A DNA stretch of 64,000 bases, taken from positions 1,860,001 to 1,924,000 of the forward strand of contig JACZZP010000010.1 of assembly GCA_015183035.1 (NCBI GenBank), written 5' to 3'. Position numbers and translations under genes: made by a program. Positions 57,201-64,000 of this stretch are shown one piece after another (the stretch's first letter is position 1; every line of letters starts with the position of its first letter). The notes below the pieces were generated by a model. It was given only the letters and a program-made list of their open reading frames with translations. It ran no database searches and had not been told where the DNA came from. Origin of the DNA: Meloidogyne chitwoodi (lineage: Eukaryota > Nematoda > Chromadorea > Rhabditida > Meloidogynidae).

Positions 57201-57315
57201 TAATAAACTTTCAAATAAACCTAAAGAATATTTAAAAAAAAATATTGTTAAATTTAAAGAGTTGAATAATAATAATTGTATTCCCCCACAAGGACATTAT
57301 GATTTGACATCTGAG
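54206..57315 (+). CDS. A10: subfamily I secreted-protein gene, last exon lost
   Basis: Exons 54206-54275, 54341-54666, 55349-55578, 55819-55991, 56075-56218 and 57038-57315; 1221 nt, 407 codons, open. Signal peptide MKFFLVILAINCFYLIFG. Exon 2 starts with MEYSSTTPLQQQHYN and has FSLIELSLLIRILRN. Exon 3 has an acidic DDDD stretch, then YIWHLFGVARRLIRQFV. Then EEISIQSYAEAYDIFEIKAN. The exon at 57038 has NKLSNKPKEYLKKNIVKFKE. The expected last exon (His/Gly-rich tail in A1, A3 and A4) is not found before the subfamily I 3' flank at 60640. The retroelement insertion at about 57395 and associated loss are the likely cause. Translation through the donor would stop shortly after, so a secreted but tailless form is possible. 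Confidence 0.78.
56533..56706. repeat. Small foldback repeat in A10 intron 5
   Basis: AAAGGTTAAACGACACTTGC paired with GCAAATGTCCGTTAACCTTT. Spurious frames in it are by-products. Confidence 0.65.
56745..57011. mobile_element. hAT-like foldback MITE in A10 intron 5
   Basis: Ends CAGGGGTGCTCGC and GCGAGCACCCCTA, duplication AAATAAAT (56737-56744, 57012-57019). Arms of about 100 bp give mirror-image 72-residue frames on both strands, which are not genes. Confidence 0.8.
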
Positions 57316-57332
57316 GTAAAATTTAAAATAAA

Positions 57333-57989
57333 TCAAATAATTTTTAAATATTCAAAAAAGTTTTGTAAAATGTGTTTTAATATCCAAATTAAAATTTCTT
57401 CAATTTCTGGGGTTTTGCTCCATCCTTCTGACTCATCCTGACTTTGTCTCCTAAGCAAAAATTCATCTCCCCAACTTGTCACGAATTTTCTACCCTCGAG
57501 AATCGCCGCTGATCCTTCTTCTATAGTTATCCCTGTCACATTCATGCACTGAGTTCCAAAAATGGCGTATTCTTTGGTCCAATCTCTTGGGGTTTGCCAT
57601 TCATTTTCTCCCCTTCGTTCTAATAAATGATGGTCCCAAACATTCCAACATTCGTTTTTCGAAATTTTTGAGAGGAAAAAATTAGCCTGGTCAATGTCCT
57701 TGTGATAAATCCCAAAATAAGCTTCGGTACAAATTCTAACATTCCACCGGTGACAGCGGAAGACCGGAAACTTTTTTGGGAGTCTAATAGGTACAAAAAT
57801 ATTGATTCTTTTTAGCTCGGGTATTTCTTCCAATGGGATAGTACAGTTGTTATCTCCGGGAAAATCCATGATCATTCCGGTACCCTCAGGATCGTTTCGG
57901 TTGCAAATTTGAAATTGTGCGGAAACAGTCGAGAAAACTAGGCACATTATAGTAATTAAGCAAATGTAGGGGAAACTGATCTCATTCAC
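57333..57989 (-). pseudogene. Secreted glycoprotein-like (possible envelope) ORF, 3' truncated
   Basis: The frame opens with GTG, not ATG, two bases after the gag stop and one frame over; an ATG sits at codon 15. Hydrophobic start (ICLITIMCLVFSTVSA) looks like a signal peptide. The ectodomain-like part has several Cys and NCT and NVT glycosylation sites. Real-looking coding sequence ends around GWSKTPEIEE (near 57395); the last 20 or so residues come from AT-rich host sequence. The missing ATG suggests that expression needed splicing, as for retroviral envelopes. I cannot assign it to a named envelope family. Truncated, so not functional as it stands. Confidence 0.55.
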
Positions 57990-57990
57990 T

Positions 57991-59103
57991 CTATCCCCTT
58001 CTTACGAAATTATTTCCTCTTCCTCTGTCTCCTCTTCTAAAATTAGTTACGGGTATCGCGTTCGGGTTTTGGCTCTGTCCCTGGTTCCATCTTTGTCCAT
58101 TTTGATTTTGAAAATTTCGAAAATTTTCATTGCCTCTATATGATTGGTTCCAAGGGGTACGGTATTGCTGTGGTTTTCGCCAATTTCCTCTGTTTCCTCT
58201 CATTCCCCACTGATTTCCTCTATAGTTGGCATTTTGGCGAAAATTTGGGTACTGACCATTTTGTCCGTTTCTCCCTTCATTTTCTGTCCCTTGGGTTCTT
58301 TCTGCTCTAATTTCATTCACCTCTGCGAGTGTTGCCTTTACCTCCACTTCCTTTGTTCTTCTCCAAACATCCTCTTTTATTGAACTTGTCAGTTCTTCCA
58401 CTCTCCTTGCCTGAGCCACAGCTTCTGCCAATGATTCCGGCTCTTCCATAAAAATCACTTTCTCTCTGTTTTCTGGTAACAATCCCGCTCTAAATCTGTC
58501 CCTACATTGTTCATCTCTAAATTTCTTTGTCATCTCCTCATGTTGTCCTTTTACGTTTGTTTTCAGTTCATTAGTGAGTGCTAAATTGGTGAAGTCCATT
58601 TCCAAACATGTATCCGGGTAGGCTCTTTCCACTAAATTCCTTAGTCCTTGCGCAAATTCTTCCACTGTTTCTCCCGTTTTCTGTCTTTTTTCCATCATTT
58701 TCAGTCTGGCAACTTCCTTCGTTGAAATTCTTTTCAATTTTCCTGCTAAGCTCTCAACAAGAACTTTCCAGGAACCCTTCTCCTCTTCAGTCATTCCCTC
58801 ATATACGGCTAGAGCGGCTCCCCTGAGATAGATGGGCAGTATCTGACAACATCTAGCCGGCTGCCATCCATGGGCCGTTGCCACTCTGTTAAAATTCTTT
58901 AAATAATTTATAAAATCATCTGTTCCATCATAGCAATTTGGGTATGGTAATCCTGTTGCGTTCCTTTCCATGTTCATATCTTCCAATCCCTTGATTTTTG
59001 TCCTGATCAAGTCCAGTTCTATCCTTGATTCTTCCCTCTTCTGTAATCGTCTGTTGTGTCTCTCTTCTCTAGGTGTTCCTTCTTCCAAAGTATCGTCTTC
59101 CAC
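57991..59103 (-). pseudogene. Retrotransposon gag-like ORF
   Basis: A 370-codon frame. It opens at GTG 59103 but is open further upstream, so the real start is a spliced leader exon or an internal ATG near codon 43. Residues about 50-210 (YDGTDDFINYLKNFNRVA, ILPIYLRGAALAVYEGM, AGKLKRISTKEVARL, VEEFAQGLRNLVERAYP) fit the retrotransposon gag domain. The C-terminal 100 residues are rich in Asn, Gln, Arg and Gly (GNQWGMRGNRGNWRKPQQ) and end RGDRGRGNNFVRRG. No CCHC zinc knuckle is seen, so RNA binding may rest on the basic Arg/Gly tail. No stop or frameshift inside. Labelled pseudogene because the element lacks pol. Confidence 0.75.
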
Positions 59104-59408
59104 GGCAGTTGATGATCCTTCCGAGTTCTGGTGAGTTCTACCTTTTTCCAGGTTCTCAATAAAAAAGTTAAATAAAGAAATTTTTTATTTAATTTAAACA
59201 AATTGCGCACTTTGCTTAAAAATTTGAAATATATTTGAGTCCTAAGATTTACCTATCCCTTAATATGATATTTTGCTAGCGGTGCCCCTTGGGGATTTTA
59301 AGTCGAACCGGCCGATAGGACCTAAAACGGATAGATAAAGACCCTAGGAAGAGATTTTAATTTGGGCCTTTTTTATTAAATATATTTATTTATTTATTTA
59401 TTTTAGCA

Positions 59409-59687
59409 TTGTCTTCCGTAGACTTCACTTCCAGAACTTGTTTACCAGGACATAACTGCACAAGCCATTGCTGGGGAGTAGGGGACTGGGAAGAGCCCAC
59501 ATTCTGTTCCCCCTATTCCCCCAGCTTTGGCTCACATCCTTCTGATTGGGGATTCATTTCATTCCTGATGACGACCATATTGACTGGAATTTTTCTCCTC
59601 GCCCTTGGCTATGGATATTGGAAGAATGCTCGCCATACGCCCCAGGATGGCCCACGGATTACTTACCCATTTGATGTTAGAATTTAA
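59409..59687 (+). CDS. Single-pass membrane protein ORF on the strand opposite to gag
   Basis: Starts just after a strong acceptor (TTATTTATTTTAG), has no ATG (opens at TTG), and runs to TAA 59685-59687 with AATAAA about 70 bp on: the pattern of a terminal exon. Cys/Trp/Pro-rich stretch (CLPGHNCTSHCWGVGDW), then a transmembrane helix (FISFLMTTILTGIFLLALG) and a short basic tail. It may be the membrane anchor of an envelope gene whose 5' part was inverted, an antisense gene of the element, or an unrelated fragment. Confidence 0.5.
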   Translation: MSSVDFTSRTCLPGHNCTSHCWGVGDWEEPTFCSPYSPSFGSHPSDWGFISFLMTTILTGIFLLALGYGYWKNARHTPQDGPRITYPFDVRI

Positions 59688-60220
59688 AGAGGATATTTTG
59701 GGCCCGGTCCGATTTGATATTCGCGATATTTTCTAAAATTGGACTGTTATTTGTTGCTAATAAAATTGTTGGTTTATCTGTGGAGAAAGAGGATGGGAGG
59801 ATGGGAGTCAGGGGAAAAAAACAAAAAAAAAAATTAAACGCAATTGTAAACAGGTTAATTGATGAATGAGTGGCCTATAATTTGAAATGTAAATATTTAT
59901 AATAAATTAAGTTGGAAGATGTTTCAAATTGGGCGGCGAGAAAAGAAGAGAAGAAATATCCAATTAGTAAGTTGTTGTAATAGTATGTTGTAATTTTTAG
60001 GCGTTTCTTCTTTTGGCCAATTTTTGTTTAAAAATGAGACGAAATTTGTCGAGAATGAAAGTTTCAATTAATTTTTGATTGATAGTTTTATTTTGGGTTG
60101 GAACGGAAAATTTAATGGGATGGAATGTGAGATAAAATTTTTGACTGATGGGGTTTTATTTTTGTTGGAGAGTAAAATATTTTAGGTGGAGCGGACGAGA
60201 AAACCTGTTTTTATGGCTTG

Positions 60221-60236
60221 CCGCCTGGGAGCACCA
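60221..60236 (-). other. Possible retroelement primer-binding site
   Basis: On the minus strand TGGTGCTCCCAGGCGG, that is, complementary to a tRNA 3' end ...GGGAGCACCA. It sits two bases inside the LTR-like end (TG/CA at 60239-60240), the expected spacing. The tRNA species is not identified. Confidence 0.5.
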
Positions 60237-60238
60237 TT

Positions 60239-60430
60239 TGATGCCCGGCCAAGCCGGTGGCGTTGGGCCCCGAGAGTTGTGAGACCAACTCTCGGGGCGC
60301 GCCTGTTTAAGCAAAAAAAAGAAGACTTTCTTTTTATAAAATTTATTCAAGAGTCAAATTTAAATATAATAAAAGTTGGGGAATTGGAACACCAACTCTA
60401 AGCTGGTGGGGAAAATTAGTCAAAACTGAA
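60239..60430 (-). repeat. LTR-like end of the retroelement
   Basis: GC-rich start on the plus strand (TGATGCCCGGCCAAGCCGG), a CGAGAGTT...AACTCTCG hairpin, then AT-rich sequence. Only one copy in the window, so the outer border and LTR status are inferred. Confidence 0.4.
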
Positions 60431-60989
60431 GCCCTTCGTCGGTATTCCATTTCCCTTTTATGGCCAGTGGAATGGGGCGTGAAATTTATTAAAATAATGA
60501 TTAATATATGACAATAAAAGTATTATTTTTCTTTATTTTCCAGTAAAATAATCAATTTAAAAATTTTATTTTTAAAAAATTAAAAAAAATTAAAAATATC
60601 CTCTATTTTATATGTTTTTTTTTAATTTTAACTTATTTTTATTGGTTGTTAAAAAAACTTTTTTTTTTATAAATTTCTCTCATCTTTAAAATCATTTTTA
60701 GTTGTTAGAATATATTTATTTGGATAAAATTTTATTTTTCTTTTAAAATTTAATAAACACTAAAAAATAAAAAAACAAATTATAAAAAATAATTAATATT
60801 TTTTTTTTAATTTATATTAAGCATATAATATTAAATAAAATATTTTTTAATTTAAAAAATAAAAATTATGTTCAAGGATCTTGTTAAGATATATTACTAC
60901 TTTAATAAAATTATGCAATTAAAAAAATTAAATTTAAATAATTTTATCAGTTAAACGATTAAAAGAATGTAGCTTTAAAATATAATAAA
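60431..60989. other. Spacer with subfamily I 3' flank
   Basis: About 60640-60735 is the subfamily I 3' flank block (TTTTTATTGGTTGTTAAAAA, TTTTTAGTTGTTAGAATAT), showing where A10 originally ended. Otherwise AT-rich. Confidence 0.55.
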
Positions 60990-61935
60990 TAGGGCTGTGC
61001 AAAACATGCACGAACAAATTGTTATCTGACCATAACTGACCACTGTCTCTCCGAAGGTTTACTTAATCTCTCGTTTGTAAGAGTGGAAGAAAAGTAGTGG
61101 TCAGCAGAGAAAATAATTAAAATTCCTGGTAATTCCAAGGTTTATGGGCCCCCATTTTTTTTGTTTAAGAACTACCGAATTATATGTAATTCGAAAGAGC
61201 TCGTCAAGCTGAGTCGAATGACACAAAAATTAGCCCGCGGTCTCAATTCTGGGGCGAGATACAGGTCCCCGAAAATTGAAAAACAATAGGGGGGAGTAAG
61301 CTCTTCAAAGTGATTACCGCGGCTGCACTTAAATTATTTTCACTGAATTAATTATTTTGTTGTAATTATAGCTGTAGAATAACGCATGTACCAAAAGCCA
61401 ACGAGAGATGGGCTCCCAAATGAGGAAGTCATAAAACACTCCCAATAGGTCCAAGTTTGGCGTGTTTCCAGCAAACTTCGATCCTTCATAACTTGTTCAA
61501 AATCGTCCAATCACGACAATTTTGGTCTCATTCGATAGGTCTCGAACAGCTCTTTCGAATGAACTTTCATACTCATATTCGAATTTTAAACCAAAAATGA
61601 GCTTACTCCCCCCTATGGTTTTTCAAGTTTCAGGGACCTGTATCTCGCCCCAGAATTGAGACCGCGGGCTAATTTTTGTGTCATTCGACTCAGCTTGACG
61701 AGCTCTTTCGAATTACAATAATTCGGTAGTTCTTAAACAAAAAAAAAATGGGGGCCCATAAACCTTGGAATTACCAAATTCCTTTTGTACAATTCCTTTT
61801 CATTTTATAAATTTTTCTCTACTGACCACTTCTGTTCTACGTCTCTTACAAACGAGTGATAAAGTTAAATTTGGAGAGACAGTGGTAAGCTATGGTCAGA
61901 TAACAATTTGTTCGTGCATGTTTTGCACAGCCCTA
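60990..61935. mobile_element. Foldback element between A10 and A11
   Basis: Ends TAGGGCTGTGCAAAACATGC and its complement, exact 8-bp duplication ATAATAAA (60982-60989, 61936-61943). Arms contain CTGACCACTGTCTCTCCG; the loop is interrupted by the element at 61128-61775. Related to 63004-63287. Confidence 0.85.
61128..61775. mobile_element. Nested GGTA-ended foldback element
   Basis: Ends GGTAATTCCAAGG and CCTTGGAATTACC, exact 8-bp duplication AAATTCCT (61120-61127, 61776-61783). Contains the AGCTCGTCAAGCTGAGTCG arms and the GCCAACGAGAGATGGGCTCCC core of the common foldback family. Confidence 0.85.
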
Positions 61936-61964
61936 ATAATAAATAAATAAATAAATAATACATA

Positions 61965-62155
61965 GTATTTTTTGTTTTGTTTTTTAAGAAAATTAGTGGT
62001 CAACAGTGCTTCTTTTCTCTTTAAATAAAATATTAAAATAATAATTATAAGGTTATCTTATATATTTTTGGGAAATAAAATGTTATGGGAAGGTTAGAGG
62101 AGATATTCTAATAAATAAATATATAAAAGAATAAATAAATAAAAAATAATTTTTT
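61965..62155 (-). repeat. 3' flank block of subfamily II (after A11)
   Basis: TTAGTGGTCAACAGTGCTTC, ATTATAAGGTTATCTTAT, TTTTTGGGAAATAAAATG, equivalent to 9966-10200 and 40575-40870. Confidence 0.6.
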
Positions 62156-64000
62156 TTAATTTCTTGCTTGTTCACTTGTTTGTAAACTTTGTGATATTGT
62201 AATAATACGATAACAATAATTTTTAATCTAAAAAATAAAAATATTATTTTTTTTTTCTAAAATATTTAAAAATAGTTTACAGCATTAACAAGTCCAGCTC
62301 TTTCTTGAGGAAGAATTTCAACTTCATTATCCAATATAAAAGGATTTACAACACTTTGATTTAAATAAACTTTTTGTAATTGACCATTATTTTCTTTTTT
62401 AATTTCTTCTATTAAATAATTATTTATTACAGTAGTTTCAAGTTTTAATTTTAATTCAGCATTTATATAATAAAAAAGAAAATAAAAATATGTAACTTTT
62501 TTTAAATTATTTTTAAATAATAAACATTCATTAATTGTTGGGTTTTCCACTAAAATAATTTTAATAAAATATTTTTATTTTAATAAAATTAATTAATTTT
62601 AATATTATATTTTTATTTTAATAAAATTAATTAATTTTAATATTATATTTTATTTTTTAAAATATCTTTAATAAATTATTTTTAAAAAATAAGGAGAGAG
62701 GAACAAACAGAAATGTGCAAGGAATATGCGTCACTTTGAAATAAGTCAGTGAAGATATGTACTGTACATAAATTCACAAGATAAAGCAAAAATATATGAA
62801 AAACACTAAAAAAAACTAAAAAATTTATGTGTTTTTGGTGTTGTATTTTTGTTTTTTTTCATATATATTTACAAATGTATTTTTGAGTAAAAACACAAAA
62901 AATACAAAAAAAATGTATTTTTGTCCTTTTAATGTTTTTTGTTTTTCATATATTTTTGGTTTTTCTTGTGAATTTATGTAATGTTTCTTTACTGATCTAT
63001 AAAGACCGGATTTTTAGGTGAGAAAAAAGTGTCAACTGACCATAGCTGACCACTGTCTCTCCGACGGTTAACTTAATCTCTCATTGGTAAGAGAATAAAA
63101 GTAGTGGTCAGCAGAGATAATATTTAAAATTCCTTTTGTAAAATTCCTTTTCATTTTATACAATTTTCTCTACTTACCACTACTTTTCTACGTCTCTTAC
63201 AAACGAGTGATAAAGTTAACCGTCGGAGAGACAGTGGTCAGTTATGGTCAGTTGACACTTTTTTCTCACCTAAAATCCGGTCTTTACTGATCTATAATAT
63301 TTTCCACTGACTTTAGAAAACCGACAAAAATGTAAAGGTTAAAATAAAAATAATTAAATACCTATGTACCAATTATATTAATTATATTTAAAAATTAAAA
63401 TATATTTACTTTTTTTATGTTTATAAATTAATTGAAAATATTGCTGTCGAAAATCTCCTTTGTAATGTGTCAATTTATAAATTGAATTATCATTTCCAGA
63501 TTCAGCATGAGAAAGTGTTATAATCATTTTTTCACGGGTTACTTTTAATTAAAAAAAATTATTTAATTTATTAAAATTAAATTTTTTTAATAAAATTTAA
63601 AGAAAGAATTTAGATAGACTGTTGTTTGTCCCCTTCAATTGATAATCTCTTCTATCTCCGTCGTGTTCTCGATAACATTTCTCTCCCAGTTCCATTTTAA
63701 AGCTATCCCCGTCCTACTGGGAGGCACACTATTATAAACAGAAAAACTAGAAGTCGTCCTAATCCCTGTCCCCCTTTGTCCATCCCATCAGCTTGCCTTT
63801 ATTATTAATCATTTATTTATTTTGATAATTTGTTATTTTTAACAGATAACCATCTCTACTATTTTTATTTAATTGTTTTTTAATGGAAAAGTTAAAACTA
63901 TATTTATAGGTATATATTTTACCCAATGCAAATAATAAAATAAATTTAATTATTTCTTACATAAACCATTATCAATGTAATCGTAAAATGAGTTAAATTC
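62156..64000 (-). CDS. A11: subfamily II secreted-protein gene, 3' part (runs off the window)
   Basis: Minus-strand exons: end of exon 5 at 64000-63961 (EFNSFYDYIDNGL, donor GTAAGAAAT), exon 6 63541-63410 (TREKMIITLSHAESGND, RQQYFQLIYKHKK), exon 7 62549-62281 (MENPTINECLL, YFYFLFYYINAELKLKLETT, NNGQLQKVYLNQSVVNPF, LPQERAGLVNA) and exon 8 62227-62156 (IKNYCYRIITISQSLQTSEQ, TAA). Close to A2 in exon 7, but the last exon has lost the Arg/Gly tail. Phases and lengths equal those of A2 in exons 6 and 7. Signal peptide and exons 1 to 4 lie outside. Confidence 0.8.
62700..63003. mobile_element. GGCTC-type MITE-like sequence in A11 intron 6
   Basis: Core with ACATAAATTCACAAG / CTTGTGAATTTATGT arms and AAAAACACTAAAAA repeats, like the cores at 2426 and 27013. 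The outer ends are not clean. Confidence 0.5.
63004..63287. mobile_element. Foldback element in A11 intron 6
   Basis: Arms AAAGACCGGATTTT / AAAATCCGGTCTTT and CTGACCACTGTCTCTCCG. An ACTGATCTAT direct repeat flanks it, so the target duplication is at least 8 bp. Confidence 0.75.

Larger units (their letters stand above)
57333..60430 (-). mobile_element. Decayed LTR-type retroelement (gag and glycoprotein-like ORF, no pol)
   Basis: GC-richer than its surroundings. On the minus strand it reads LTR-like end, possible primer-binding site, leader, gag-like ORF, glycoprotein-like ORF. The left border lies near 57395, where coding-like sequence gives way to AT-rich A10 intron sequence; no second LTR is present there. 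No reverse transcriptase, integrase or protease motif is found. Confidence 0.65.

Noticed and set aside
57333..57395. Last 20 residues of the glycoprotein-like frame
   Set aside because: Base composition changes to host AT-rich sequence near 57395, so these residues are read-through, not part of the original protein.
58144..58826. Plus-strand frames opposite gag
   Set aside because: Ser/Leu/Pro-rich shadows of the minus-strand gag reading frame.
1..64000. Bacterial or viral origin of the window
   Set aside because: Spliced POLG exons, GT/AG introns throughout and hAT/Merlin elements show a nuclear eukaryotic genome.

Overview
The window is very A+T-rich eukaryotic DNA with many short introns (GT donors, acceptors of the TTTTAG type) and nested DNA transposons. 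The only single-copy housekeeping gene I recognise is the 3' end of mitochondrial DNA polymerase gamma (42-1337, + strand). Small AT-rich introns, Merlin and hAT transposons and an expanded family of secreted proteins would fit a nematode, possibly a plant-parasitic one such as Meloidogyne. That assignment is inference; nothing in the window proves the genus.

The main content, from 2.3 kb to the right edge, is a cluster of eleven copies or remnants of one multi-exon gene family that I do not recognise. I call them A1 to A11 in map order: A1 + (2345-8607), A2 - (10234-13432), A3 - (16298-19441), A4 + fragment (21819-22386), A5 + (25123-29975), A6 + (31011-34488), A7 + (36737-39460), A8 - (40910-43423), A9 - (45733-50112), A10 + (54206-57315), A11 - (62156 to the window end). 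A full copy has seven or eight exons. Exon 1 encodes a signal peptide. Exons 2 to 7 encode a probably helical body with recurring motifs such as FSLIELS.LIR.LR, (Y/L)WHLF..AR.LIR and SI.SY.EAYD.FE.KAN. The last exon usually encodes a short tail, often Arg/Gly/His-rich. Splice phases are the same in every copy. Spliced lengths from my exon coordinates divide by three: A2 1500, A3 1290, A5 1455, A7 1209 and A8 1146 nt. Four subfamilies are interleaved: I (A1, A3, A4, A10), II (A2, A5, A8, A11), III (A6, A9) and IV (A7). Most copies carry a related 5' upstream block, and many a recognisable 3' flank. A1 with A2, and A10 with A11, are convergent I/II pairs. The copies range from apparently intact (A2, A3, A5, A7) to broken (A1, A4, A6).

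Transposons occupy introns, promoters and, in A1, exons. Many are foldback or MITE-like elements for which I can read an exact 8-bp target-site duplication. One group (GGTAC termini, four copies carrying the zinc-ribbon start of an ISXO2/IS1016-type transposase, plus one MITE) I assign to the Merlin superfamily. Others are hAT-like, and two transposase C-terminal fossils are present. A foldback element with arms built of a 16-bp minisatellite lies at 34.9-36.1 kb. A decayed retroelement at 57.4-60.4 kb has a gag-like ORF, a secreted-glycoprotein-like ORF directly after it with no pol between them, and a small membrane-protein ORF on the opposite strand. It lies just after the last intact exon of A10.

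Working picture: a locus of rapidly duplicating secreted-protein genes with shared upstream sequence, being scrambled by non-autonomous transposons. The function of the family cannot be read from sequence alone.
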